Notes under the pieces: model-generated | Seen by the model: only the letters and a program-made list of their open reading frames with translations | Told to the model about the DNA's origin: nothing | Databases searched by the model: none | Translations under genes and position numbers: made by a program | From: an uncultured Pelagibacteraceae bacterium | GTDB taxonomy: Bacteria > Pseudomonadota > Alphaproteobacteria > Pelagibacterales > Pelagibacteraceae | DNA: 64,000 bases | Assembly (NCBI GenBank): GCA_902569975.1 | Contig: CACFWD010000002.1 | Span: forward strand, 49,530-113,529 | Direction of reading: 5' to 3' | Shown here: in pieces, positions 22,085 to 31,554 of the stretch | Position numbering within the stretch: the first letter of the stretch is position 1 | Layout: the number at the start of each line of letters is the position of its first letter

Positions 22085-24304
22085 ATGGAAAACAAAAAAA
22101 CAAAACTTACAATTTCTGGTACAGCCAAAAAATCAATAAAAAATATTGAGATTGCTAGAACTCAAGGAAAAAATTCAGTTGTAATAGATAGGTCAAAGAG
22201 TAATTTTGTTAAAAAAGGGAGCTCATTCAAATCATCAGGATCTAATACTAGACCAAAACAAAATACATCTTTTAATCGTGGAGCACCTTTCAAATCTACT
22301 TTGGGAGTAAAAACACCTTCTATTTCTAGTGATTTTGAAAGAAGAAAGCTTGCAGAACAAAGAGCAACTAAGAGATTAAAAGGTGATAGCGAAAGTAAAA
22401 AAATAAAAATTGGAATTAAAAAAAGAGAAAAAAAATTAACCGTTTCAAGAGCTTTAAGTGATGAAATTGAGGCTAGAGAAAGAAGTTTGGCGTCAGTTAA
22501 AAGAGCAAGAGAAAAAGAACAAAAAAATCTAAATAAAGATGAGAAAAAAGAAAATTTAAAACCAGTAAAAAGAGATATTAATATACCAGAAGCTATTACT
22601 GTAAGAGAACTTGCAAATAGAATGGCAGAACAATCCAGTAATGTAATAAAGTATCTGTTTGGAATGGGAGTAACAGTTACTATTAACCAAACTTTAGCAG
22701 CTGATACAGCAGAATTTTTAGTTAAAGAATTTGGACATAATCCTATTCGTGAGGAAAAGGCAGAGGAAATAATTAAAAAAATTAAAGCAACAAGAGTAGA
22801 AAATTTAAAAAATAGACCACCAATAGTTACAGTAATGGGTCATGTTGATCATGGTAAAACTTCAGTGCTTGATGTATTAAGGAGTGCAAACGTAGTTTCA
22901 GGGGAATTTGGGGGAATTACACAACATATTGGTGCCTATCAAATTGAAAGTAACTCAAATAAATTAACGTTTATTGATACTCCTGGTCACGCTGCTTTTA
23001 CAGAGATGAGAGCGAGAGGCTCTAAATTAACAGATGTTGTAGTTCTAGTAGTTGCAGCAGATGATGGGGTAAAGCCCCAAACAGTAGAGTCTATTAAGCA
23101 TGCTAAGGCAGCAAATGTTCCAATTGTTGTGGCTATTAATAAATGTGATTTACCAGAGGCAGATCCACAAAAGATTAAAAATCAATTATTAGAACATGAA
23201 TTGATTGCAGAAGATTTATCAGGAGAAACTTTGATGGTTGAAATATCTGCTAAAACAAAATTTAATTTAGATAAGTTAGTTGAAGCAATTGTTCTTCAAG
23301 CTGAAATTTTAGATCTAAAAACTGACTTTGACTCGAAAGCGACAGGTGTTGTGTTAGAGTCAAAAATTGATGTTGGGAGAGGTCCCGTAGCAACAATAAT
23401 TGTAACAACTGGTACTCTTAAAAAAGGAGATTTTTTTGTAAGTGGTTTAAAATGGGGAAAAGTCAGAGCGATTATAAATGATAAAGCAAAAAATATTAAT
23501 GAGGCACCTCCCTCAACACCTGTTGAAATTTTAGGTATAAATGGCGCTGCAAAAGCAGGTGACGATTTTATTGTCTTAGACAATGAAAAAGAGGCCAAAA
23601 CTCTTAGTGAAAATAGGGCTGAAGAAGCAAAAGATGGAAAAAACCTGCTATCATTTGCAACTCAAGAGTCAGCTTTCTCAGACAAGTCTACAGAAGAACT
23701 TAACTTGATAATTAAATCTGACGTACATGGTTCATCTGAGGCTATAAAAAATGCTATTAGTCAAATTAAACATGAGGAAGTAAAACCTAAAATTATTTTA
23801 GCCGATATTGGTATGGTAACCGAGACGGATGTAACTCTTGCTAAAGCTTCAAATGCAGTATTAATTGCATTTAATGTTAAACCAAGTAAGGAAGCAAAAA
23901 AACTTGCTGAAAATGAAAATATTAAAATTTCTTCTTACAATATAATTTATGAAGTTTTAGATTATATTAAACAAAGAATGTCTGGATTACTTACACCTGA
24001 TTTACAAGAAAAAATTACAGGAACTGCACAAATTTTGGAACTTTTTAAAGTCTCAGGAGCTGGAAAAGTTGCTGGTTGTAAGATAACAGAGGGAGAAATT
24101 TCAGGCACTTCAGAAGTAAGATTAATAAGAGATGGAAAGATTGTTTATACTGGAAAAGTAGGCACTTTATTTAGAGAAAAAAATCAAGTGAAACAGGTAA
24201 TTAATGGTCAGGAATGTGGAATTACGATAAAAGATTACATGGATTTTCAAAAAGGTGACATGATAGAAGCATTTAATGTAACTTCGAAAGAGAGAACAAT
24301 ATAA
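22085..24304 (+). CDS. infB: Translation initiation factor IF-2
   Basis: [38 protein letters not shown]-motifs. Confidence 0.99.
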   Translation: MENKKTKLTISGTAKKSIKNIEIARTQGKNSVVIDRSKSNFVKKGSSFKSSGSNTRPKQNTSFNRGAPFKSTLGVKTPSISSDFERRKLAEQRATKRLKGDSESKKIKIGIKKREKKLTVSRALSDEIEARERSLASVKRAREKEQKNLNKDEKKENLKPVKRDINIPEAITVRELANRMAEQSSNVIKYLFGMGVTVTINQTLAADTAEFLVKEFGHNPIREEKAEEIIKKIKATRVENLKNRPPIVTVMGHVDHGKTSVLDVLRSANVVSGEFGGITQHIGAYQIESNSNKLTFIDTPGHAAFTEMRARGSKLTDVVVLVVAADDGVKPQTVESIKHAKAANVPIVVAINKCDLPEADPQKIKNQLLEHELIAEDLSGETLMVEISAKTKFNLDKLVEAIVLQAEILDLKTDFDSKATGVVLESKIDVGRGPVATIIVTTGTLKKGDFFVSGLKWGKVRAIINDKAKNINEAPPSTPVEILGINGAAKAGDDFIVLDNEKEAKTLSENRAEEAKDGKNLLSFATQESAFSDKSTEELNLIIKSDVHGSSEAIKNAISQIKHEEVKPKIILADIGMVTETDVTLAKASNAVLIAFNVKPSKEAKKLAENENIKISSYNIIYEVLDYIKQRMSGLLTPDLQEKITGTAQILELFKVSGAGKVAGCKITEGEISGTSEVRLIRDGKIVYTGKVGTLFREKNQVKQVINGQECGITIKDYMDFQKGDMIEAFNVTSKERTI

Positions 24305-24684
24305 TGGCTGATAGAATCGGAAAACCAATTACCCAGAGACAACTCAGAGTAGGTGAAATGATTAAACAGGCTTTATGTATGGTTTTCATGAAAAATGAAG
24401 CTAAAGTTCCTAACTTAGAAACAAATACAATTACAGTTACTGAAGTAAGAATGAGTCAAGATCTTAAAATTGCAAAAGCATATGTAATGCCATTAGGTGG
24501 AAAAGATGCCGATAAAGTTATTGATCAACTTAAAGATTATTCTTTTTTAATAAGAAAAATTTTATCTAAAAAAGTATTTATGAAATATTTACCAAAAATA
24601 CTTTTTAGAAAAGATGAGTCTTTTGAATATGCGGAAAAGATAGAAAACTTAATAAAACAAACAAATAAGGAAAAGGAAGTATGA
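24304..24684 (+). CDS. rbfA: Ribosome-binding factor A
   Basis: RQLRVGEMIKQAL, VTEVRMSQDLKIAKAYVMPL; between infB and rpsO. Confidence 0.94.
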   Translation: MADRIGKPITQRQLRVGEMIKQALCMVFMKNEAKVPNLETNTITVTEVRMSQDLKIAKAYVMPLGGKDADKVIDQLKDYSFLIRKILSKKVFMKYLPKILFRKDESFEYAEKIENLIKQTNKEKEV

Positions 24685-24929
24685 ATAGTAAAGTAAAAGA
24701 ATTAGCAATTCATGATAAAGACACAGGGTCTTCAGAAATTCAAATTGCATTGCTAACTGAGAAGATAGAAACTCTCTCAAAACATATCAAACAATTTAAA
24801 AAAGATAAACATTCTTCTGTAGGACTGTTAAAAGCAGTTAATAGGAGAAAGAAATTGCTAGATTATTTAAAAAAAAATAAAATAGATTCTTATAAGAATG
24901 TGCTATCGAAGTTAAATTTAAGAAAATAA
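24681..24929 (+). CDS. rpsO: 30S ribosomal protein S15
   Basis: DTGSSEIQIALLTEKIETLSKHIKQFKKDKHSSVGLLKAVNRRKKLLDYL. Confidence 0.98.
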   Translation: MNSKVKELAIHDKDTGSSEIQIALLTEKIETLSKHIKQFKKDKHSSVGLLKAVNRRKKLLDYLKKNKIDSYKNVLSKLNLRK

Positions 24930-24944
24930 AAATCAAGTTAGATA

Positions 24945-24975
24945 GAACGAAACGAAACGAAATGGAAATGAAATG
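24945..24975 (+). repeat. Short purine-rich tandem repeat (GAAAC/GAAAT units) ending in the pnp start codon
   Basis: GAAC GAAAC GAAAC GAAAT G GAAAT GAAATG read directly from sequence. Confidence 0.8.
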
Positions 24976-27045
24976 TTTAAAGTATATAAAAAGGAAATTG
25001 AAGTAGCGGGAAAGAAGATAAGTTTAGAAACAGGTAAAGTAGCAAGACAGGCAGACGGTGCAATAATCGCAACATGTGGAGAAACAGTCGTACTAGCAAC
25101 AGTAGTAGGAGCAAAAAAAGTAAATCCTGATACGGATTACTTTCCATTATCTGTAAATTACCAAGAAAAATATTATGCAGCTGGAAAAATTCCAGGTGGA
25201 TATTTCAAAAGAGAAGCAAGACCAACTGAGAGCGAAACATTAATCTCTAGATTAATTGACAGACCAATCAGACCTTTGTTTCCTGATGAATTTAAAAATG
25301 AAGTACAATTATTACCAACAGTAATTTCATACGATAAAGAAAATGAAACAGATATTTTATCAATCACTGCGTCTTCAGCAGCTTTAGCTATATCAGGAAT
25401 GCCATTTATGGGTCCCGTAGGAGCTTCAAGGGTTGGTTTTATAGATGGAAAATACGTTTTAAATCCATCAAAAGTAGATTTAGAAAAATCAAAATTAGAT
25501 TTAGTTGTAGCAGGTACAAAAGATGCTGTGCTTATGGTTGAGTCTGAAGCAAGTGGTTTAACAGAAGAAGAAATGTTAAATGCAGTTAAATTTGGTCATG
25601 AGGGTTTTGTTCCACTAATCGAGATGATAGAGGAACTTGCAAAAGATTGTAGAAAACCTGAATGGACTGTTGAAAAGAAAGACCTATCAGAAGTCAAGAA
25701 AAAACTTGAAGAAACTTTTACAAAGGATCTTAAAAAAGCTTTTGCAACAAGAGATAAACAAGATAGATCAAATCAGATTTCAGAGATTACTGATAAAGCT
25801 AAAAAGCTTTATGAAGAAGATGAAAACTACACAGATCTTGATGTTAACAGTCAGTTAAAAAATCTTGAAAAGTCTATTGTTAGAACAGACATTCTAAAAA
25901 ATAAAAATAGAATTGATGGTAGAGGTTTATCAGATGTAAGACCTATCGAATGTGAAGTGGGTGTTTTACCAAGAGCGCATGGTTCTGCATTATTTACTAG
26001 AGGAGAAACCCAAGCAATTGTTGTAGCAACTTTAGGAACATCTGATGATGAGCAAAGAATTGAAAGTTTAGATGGATTACAAAGAGAGCGATTTATGCTT
26101 CACTATAATTTTCCTCCTTTTTCAGTTGGAGAAACTGGAAGAATTGGAACAGGTAGAAGAGAAATTGGTCATGGTAAATTAGCTTGGAGAGCAATTAACT
26201 CTTCATTACCTACAAAAGAAGCATTTCCATATACTCTTAGAGTAGTTTCAGAGATTACAGAGTCTAACGGTTCTTCATCAATGGCTACTGTTTGCGGAAC
26301 TTCTTTAGCATTAATGGATGCTGGAGTACCAATAAAAGAGCCAGTTGCTGGTATTGCAATGGGATTAATTAAAGAAGGTGATGATTTCAGCGTCCTTTCA
26401 GATATCCTAGGTGATGAAGATCATCTTGGTGACATGGACTTTAAAGTTGCTGGAACTAAGGACGGAATTACCTCTCTTCAAATGGATATCAAAATTACAG
26501 GTATTACTTTTGAAATTATGGAGCAGGCATTGAACCAAGCTAAAGATGGAAGAGTTCATATCTTAGGAGAAATGAATAAAGCATTGTCAGCCTCAAGATC
26601 TGATGTTGGAAAACACACTCCAAAAATGGAACAAGTTAATGTTGATAAGAAAGATATTGCTGCTGTCATTGGAAAAGGTGGTGCAACGATCAGAGAGATT
26701 GTTGAAAAATCAGGTGCAAAAGTAGATGTAAATGATGAAGGTGTGGTAACAGTTGCTGCTCCAGATGAAGAGTCGAGAAATATCGCAATGCAAATGATCA
26801 AAGACATAACTGCAAAAGCTGAATTAAATAAAATTTATTCGGGTAAAGTAATGAAGATTATGGAGTTTGGTGCATTTGTTAATTTCTTAGGAAAACAAGA
26901 TGGACTTGTTCATATTTCAGAACTAGCAGATAAAAGAGTTGCCAAGGTTACCGATGTAGTAAAAGAGGGTGATGAAGTTAAAGTTAAAGTAATTGGCTTT
27001 GATAGAGGTAAAGTTAAACTTTCTATGAAACAGGCAGTTGAATAA
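24973..27045 (+). CDS. pnp: Polyribonucleotide nucleotidyltransferase (PNPase)
   Basis: RNase PH repeats, KH ([12 protein letters not shown]) and S1 ([30 protein letters not shown]) domains. Confidence 0.99.
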   Translation: MFKVYKKEIEVAGKKISLETGKVARQADGAIIATCGETVVLATVVGAKKVNPDTDYFPLSVNYQEKYYAAGKIPGGYFKREARPTESETLISRLIDRPIRPLFPDEFKNEVQLLPTVISYDKENETDILSITASSAALAISGMPFMGPVGASRVGFIDGKYVLNPSKVDLEKSKLDLVVAGTKDAVLMVESEASGLTEEEMLNAVKFGHEGFVPLIEMIEELAKDCRKPEWTVEKKDLSEVKKKLEETFTKDLKKAFATRDKQDRSNQISEITDKAKKLYEEDENYTDLDVNSQLKNLEKSIVRTDILKNKNRIDGRGLSDVRPIECEVGVLPRAHGSALFTRGETQAIVVATLGTSDDEQRIESLDGLQRERFMLHYNFPPFSVGETGRIGTGRREIGHGKLAWRAINSSLPTKEAFPYTLRVVSEITESNGSSSMATVCGTSLALMDAGVPIKEPVAGIAMGLIKEGDDFSVLSDILGDEDHLGDMDFKVAGTKDGITSLQMDIKITGITFEIMEQALNQAKDGRVHILGEMNKALSASRSDVGKHTPKMEQVNVDKKDIAAVIGKGGATIREIVEKSGAKVDVNDEGVVTVAAPDEESRNIAMQMIKDITAKAELNKIYSGKVMKIMEFGAFVNFLGKQDGLVHISELADKRVAKVTDVVKEGDEVKVKVIGFDRGKVKLSMKQAVE

Positions 27046-27089
27046 TAGTAAATATTTTCTGATATTTTATGATTGAATAAAATAATTTT

Positions 27090-27842
27090 TTATTTCTTAA
27101 ATATAAGTAATTTACTATTATTCCAAAATCCTGAATAGTTATATTTGTGTTTACATTCACAAAAAAAGATATCCGTAAATTCATTTTTTAAATGCTTAAG
27201 TTTCTCATAATATAATTCCTCACGATAATTTTTTTTTTTTACAAAAACATCTTCTATTATTAGAAAACCACCTTTTTTTAGAAATTTGTGTGTCTCTTCA
27301 ACAACATTTATTTGGTGGTCAAATAGATGAGAGGTATCATCAATTATCAAATCGTATAAAATATTATTTTTTTCAAATAAATCTTTAATGTTATTTTTAT
27401 TGTTAACATCTAAATGAAAGTAATTAACTTTATTTAGTTGGAGTTTTTTTGAGTTTTCTATAAGCTGATCATCATTATCGAAAACATCTATATTTGCATT
27501 TTTAAAATATTCTCTAAACATTTTTAAAGAAGCAGATTGTGCCACACCTAATTCAGCAATATTGATATTGCTAGTTTTAAAATGATTAAGCAACATGTTG
27601 TATATAGGTGTATACGAATGCTGATGATTAGTTTTTTTATTATAAACAGACTTATCAGTTCCGTATTTTTCTCCTAATAAGCATAATTCAGATAAATAAC
27701 CACTAGAATCAATTTTTATGGAACTAAAATTATTTTCTACTTTTTTAAATTTTACTCTATTTTTTAGGTTTATTTTATCAAGAATTTTTTCAAAAAAGTT
27801 TTTCCAAGAACTATAAATTAGTCCTAAATCTTTTTTTTTCAT
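27090..27842 (-). CDS. Class I SAM-dependent methyltransferase
   Basis: NIAELGVAQSASLKMFREYFKNANIDVFDND SAM-binding motif; start at internal Met upstream of which the ORF overlaps fabI. Confidence 0.75.
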   Translation of the reverse strand: MKKKDLGLIYSSWKNFFEKILDKINLKNRVKFKKVENNFSSIKIDSSGYLSELCLLGEKYGTDKSVYNKKTNHQHSYTPIYNMLLNHFKTSNINIAELGVAQSASLKMFREYFKNANIDVFDNDDQLIENSKKLQLNKVNYFHLDVNNKNNIKDLFEKNNILYDLIIDDTSHLFDHQINVVEETHKFLKKGGFLIIEDVFVKKKNYREELYYEKLKHLKNEFTDIFFCECKHKYNYSGFWNNSKLLIFKK

Positions 27843-27852
27843 TTTTAATAGA

Positions 27853-28638
27853 TTAGACAATATTTTTAGGATCTGGCATTCCAACTTTATTATATCCAGC
27901 ATCTACATAATGAATTTCTCCAGTTACTCCATTTGCCAAATCACTCAAAAGATATAATGCTGAATTTCCTACATCGTGGATATCTACATTTCTTTTTAAA
28001 AAAGAATGGTCTTCATTCCATTTATATAAAAATTTTGCATCTCCAATAGCAGATGCAGCAAGTGTTTTAATAGGTCCAGCACTAATTGCATTTACCCTCA
28101 CACCTTTAGCACCTAGATCTCTTGCTAAATATTTTACACTTGATTCAAGAGCTGATTTACAAACACCCATCACATTGTAATTAGGAATAGTCTTTGTTGA
28201 CTCATAAGTTAAAGTTAACAGACTTCCACCTTTCTGCATAACTTTTGAGGCTTCCTTTGCAACTTCAGTAAATGAAAAGCATGAAATTAGCATACTTCTT
28301 AAAAAATTTTCTCTCGATGTATTCAAATATTCGCCTGAAAGTTCTGATTTGTCCGAAAAGGCTACTGCATGGACTACAAAATCTATTTCGCCCCAGTTAG
28401 ATTTAATATCTTCAAATAATTTTACTATTTCTTCTTTTTTTTCAACATCACAGCTAAATGTGAATTTTGAATTTAGTTTATCAGCTAAGGGGATTACTCT
28501 TTTTTTTAAAGCGTCCCCAAGGTATGTAAAAGAAAGTTCCGCACCAGCTTCAGCTAATTTTTGAGAAATACCCCAAGCGATAGATCTCTCATTAGCAACT
28601 CCCATAATTAATCCTTTTTTACCTTTCATTAAACTCAT
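27853..28638 (-). CDS. fabI: Enoyl-[acyl-carrier-protein] reductase (NADH)
   Basis: KGLIMGVANERSIAWGI, YNVMGVCKSALESSVKYLA. Confidence 0.97.
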   Translation of the reverse strand: MSLMKGKKGLIMGVANERSIAWGISQKLAEAGAELSFTYLGDALKKRVIPLADKLNSKFTFSCDVEKKEEIVKLFEDIKSNWGEIDFVVHAVAFSDKSELSGEYLNTSRENFLRSMLISCFSFTEVAKEASKVMQKGGSLLTLTYESTKTIPNYNVMGVCKSALESSVKYLARDLGAKGVRVNAISAGPIKTLAASAIGDAKFLYKWNEDHSFLKRNVDIHDVGNSALYLLSDLANGVTGEIHYVDAGYNKVGMPDPKNIV

Positions 28639-28641
28639 AAA

Positions 28642-29853
28642 TTAAACTTTTTCAAAAATTAAAGCTGCATTAGTTCCACCAAAACCAAAGCTATTTGACA
28701 TTACTGTATTTAATGTTGCTCCCGTTTCAGTTTTTGCAACAATAGGAAATTTTTTAGCACCATCATCCATTTCAGTAATATTTGCAGAGCCTGTTATGAA
28801 ATTATTTTTCATCATTATCAAACAATAAATTGCTTCATGAACAGAAGCTGCCCCCAAAGGGTGACCTGATAAAGATTTTGTTGAACTTATTTTAGGAATA
28901 TTGTCTCCAAAAGTTTCTTTAATAGCATTAAGCTCAGTTATATCTCCCACAGGAGTAGATGTTCCATGAGTATTGATATAATCAATTTTATTTTTAGCAG
29001 TTGCAATTGCCATTTTCATACATCTTACAGCACCCTCACCTGATGGCGCTACCATATCATATCCATCTGAAGTTGCTCCATAACCAGTTAATTCTGCGTA
29101 TATTTTAGCTCCTCTAGCTTTAGCATGTTCGAATTCTTCAAGAACTAACACTCCACCTCCACCAGCAATCACAAAGCCATCTCTCGATTTATCATAGGCT
29201 CTTGATGCTGTCTCTGGTGAATTATTATACTTTGAAGACAAAGCTGTCATTGCGTCAAACATTGCAGTCATTGCCCAATGTATTTCCTCACTGCCTCCAG
29301 CAAAAACAATATCTTGTTTGCCCATCTGTATTAATTCCATACCATTGCCAATGCAGTGACCGCTAGTAGCACACGCAGAACTCATTGTATAATTTGTTCC
29401 TTTTATCTTAAATGGTACAGCCAATGTAGCAGAAGCTGTACTAGCCATAGTTCTTGGAACAATGAATGGCCCCATTAATTTTGGGGTCTTGGCTCTAGTT
29501 TTATCTGCTGCTAAAATAACATTTTCTATAGAGGGTCCTCCTGAACCCATCACTATTCCGGTTTTAAAGTTACTTACTTCATTTTCTTTTAAGCCAGAGT
29601 CTTCAATGGCCTCCTTCATTGCAATAAAATTATATGCTGAACCTGAACCCATAAATCTAATTGTTTTTCTATCGATATGATCTTCAAGTTTAATATTTGG
29701 TTTACCATGAACATGGCTTTTTAAATTATGCTCTTTGTTGTCTTCAGCATAAGAAATTCCTGATTTTGAATTTAATAAAGATTGATAAACTTCTTCTTGA
29801 TTATTTCCCAAGCAAGAAACGACTCCTAATCCTGTAATAACTACCCTTCTCAT
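28642..29853 (-). CDS. fabB: Beta-ketoacyl-ACP synthase I (FabB)
   Basis: [14 protein letters not shown] active site, [27 protein letters not shown]; adjacent to fabA and fabI. Confidence 0.96.
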   Translation of the reverse strand: MRRVVITGLGVVSCLGNNQEEVYQSLLNSKSGISYAEDNKEHNLKSHVHGKPNIKLEDHIDRKTIRFMGSGSAYNFIAMKEAIEDSGLKENEVSNFKTGIVMGSGGPSIENVILAADKTRAKTPKLMGPFIVPRTMASTASATLAVPFKIKGTNYTMSSACATSGHCIGNGMELIQMGKQDIVFAGGSEEIHWAMTAMFDAMTALSSKYNNSPETASRAYDKSRDGFVIAGGGGVLVLEEFEHAKARGAKIYAELTGYGATSDGYDMVAPSGEGAVRCMKMAIATAKNKIDYINTHGTSTPVGDITELNAIKETFGDNIPKISSTKSLSGHPLGAASVHEAIYCLIMMKNNFITGSANITEMDDGAKKFPIVAKTETGATLNTVMSNSFGFGGTNAALIFEKV

Positions 29854-30353
29854 TATTTAAATAGCCCCACCTTCAAATTGTCTGCTGAATATATTTTTTT
29901 CTCGTCTGCAAGAACAATTCCATTCGCAAGACCAACGGTTGTTTCTCCAGGTGACATAATTTTTTTCATATCTATTTCATATCTCACGTTTTTTACAGTT
30001 TGTAATACTTCGCCCGTAAATTTTACTGTTCCTACTCCTAAAGCTCTTCCTTTTCCAGGATTTCCAAGCCATCCCAAAAAAAACCCTACCAGTTGCCACA
30101 TAGCATCTAAACCTAAGCATCCCGGCATAACTGGATCTTTTCTAAAATGACAATTAAAAAACCAAAGATCATCTTTTATATCTAATTCCGCTTTTAATGA
30201 GCCTTTATTAAATGTACCACTATTCTCATTGATTTCAGTTATTCTGTCAAACATAAGCATTGGTGGAAGTGGTAGTTTTGCATTGCCTGGGCCAAAAAGG
30301 TCACCGTTTCCGCAAGTTATAAGATCATCGTACGAGTATGAGTTTTTTTTCAT
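29853..30353 (-). CDS. fabA: 3-hydroxydecanoyl-ACP dehydratase/isomerase
   Basis: [33 protein letters not shown]. Confidence 0.97.
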   Translation of the reverse strand: MKKNSYSYDDLITCGNGDLFGPGNAKLPLPPMLMFDRITEINENSGTFNKGSLKAELDIKDDLWFFNCHFRKDPVMPGCLGLDAMWQLVGFFLGWLGNPGKGRALGVGTVKFTGEVLQTVKNVRYEIDMKKIMSPGETTVGLANGIVLADEKKIYSADNLKVGLFK

Positions 30354-30423
30354 AGATTTGAGCTCCCTTAATACTTGATTTAATGCTAATATAATATAAT
30401 AAAACAGTATATATTAGATTTAC

Positions 30424-30440
30424 TTTAGAATAATTATAAA
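30424..30440. promoter_or_regulatory. Fur/PerR/Irr-type operator candidate upstream of the Fur-family gene: TTTAGAATAATTATAAA
   Basis: Near-perfect inverted repeat; same 16-mer recurs in opposite orientation at 30905-30920. Confidence 0.65.
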
Positions 30441-30445
30441 CAATT

Positions 30446-30874
30446 ATGGCAAAAAACTACAATTTTATTGAAAAATTAAGAGAATTAGGACTTAGACCCA
30501 CAAAGCAAAGAATAAAAATGTGTGAGGTTTTATTTAACAGAGAAAAAACTTTTCATTTCACAATTAATGATCTTGCTAAAATGTTAACAGAGAAAATGGG
30601 TGAAAAGATATCGTTAGCAACCGTTTATAATACAGTGCACGCATTTGAGAAAAAAGGATATTTAAAAGAAATTTCAATTAATAGTGATAAAAGTTATTTT
30701 GATACTAACACTTCAATTCATCATCATTTTTATGATGAAGACACACATGAGTTAATTGATTGTAACGAAAATGATGTTAATCCAGTGATTGTTAAAAAAA
30801 ATATTACTGGAAAAAAAATAAATTCAGTTGAAGTTTTGATTAAAGTTGCGAGTGATTATCAAAATCAAAAATAA
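30446..30874 (+). CDS. Fur family transcriptional regulator, Irr/PerR-like
   Basis: LRPTKQRIKMCEVLF, ISLATVYNTVHAFEKKGYLKEI, SIHHHFYDEDTHELID; no CxxC zinc motif. Confidence 0.92.
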   Translation: MAKNYNFIEKLRELGLRPTKQRIKMCEVLFNREKTFHFTINDLAKMLTEKMGEKISLATVYNTVHAFEKKGYLKEISINSDKSYFDTNTSIHHHFYDEDTHELIDCNENDVNPVIVKKNITGKKINSVEVLIKVASDYQNQK

Positions 30875-30904
30875 TCAAATAAATTCAACTACTTAAAAAC
30901 TACA

Positions 30905-30920
30905 TTATAATTATTCTAAA
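30905..30920. promoter_or_regulatory. Fur/PerR/Irr-type operator candidate upstream of rubrerythrin: TTATAATTATTCTAAA
   Basis: Exact reverse complement of 30424-30439; lies 4 nt upstream of a TTGACA -35 box. Confidence 0.7.
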
Positions 30921-30923
30921 CTG

Positions 30924-30951
30924 TTGACATTAGCGGTTTAACTATTATATT
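30924..30951 (+). promoter_or_regulatory. Rubrerythrin promoter: TTGACA-16 nt-TATATT
   Basis: TTGACA 30924-30929, TATATT 30946-30951; AAGGAG RBS before ATG at 30977. Confidence 0.65.
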
Positions 30952-30976
30952 TTTTCATACAATTAAGGAGAAAAAA

Positions 30977-31393
30977 ATGTCATTAAAAGGAACTAAAACA
31001 GAAGAAAACTTAAAAGAAGCTTTTGCAGGGGAAAGTCAAGCTAACAGAAGATATCTTTATTTTGCACAAAAAGCTGACATTGAAGGTTATAACGATGTGG
31101 CAACAGTTTTTAGATCAACTGCAGAGGGTGAAACAGGTCACGCACACGGTCACCTTGAGTACTTAGAGCAAGTTGGCGACCCAGCAACAGGTAAACCTAT
31201 TGGTGAAACTAAAGCAAACCTAGCATCTGCGGTAGCTGGAGAAACTCATGAATATACTGATATGTACCCAGGTATGGCTAAAACTGCTAGAGAAGAAGGT
31301 TTTGAAGAAATCGCAGACTGGTTTGAGACTTTAGCTAAAGCTGAAAAATCACACGCTGGTAAATTCCAAAAAACTTTAGATTCTATTAGCTAA
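30977..31393 (+). CDS. Rubrerythrin (di-iron domain)
   Basis: [65 protein letters not shown]. Confidence 0.96.
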   Translation: MSLKGTKTEENLKEAFAGESQANRRYLYFAQKADIEGYNDVATVFRSTAEGETGHAHGHLEYLEQVGDPATGKPIGETKANLASAVAGETHEYTDMYPGMAKTAREEGFEEIADWFETLAKAEKSHAGKFQKTLDSIS

Positions 31394-31402
31394 TCAAATT
31401 TC

Positions 31403-31427
31403 TTAGTGGGCGCTTAACGCCCACTAA
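31403..31427 (+). other. Perfect 10-bp stem / 5-nt loop hairpin after rubrerythrin, lacking a downstream T tract
   Basis: TTAGTGGGCG-CTTAA-CGCCCACTAA. Confidence 0.85.
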
Positions 31428-31455
31428 AAACAATTCAATTTTAAAATTTTATAAA

Positions 31456-31554
31456 ATGGTAGAGCAGATTGTACAAATACTCAAGGATTGGTTGAATAAA
31501 CCTGTTGTTCTGATTTCTTTATCATTAATTATTCTTTCAAATTTAGTCATATGA
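31456..31554 (+). CDS. Candidate 32-aa single-TM microprotein (MVEQIVQILKDWLNKPVVLISLSLIILSNLVI)
   Basis: ORF below the track cutoff; stop overlaps the downstream start as ATGA (31551-31554); amphipathic N-term + hydrophobic helix. Confidence 0.55.
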   Translation: MVEQIVQILKDWLNKPVVLISLSLIILSNLVI

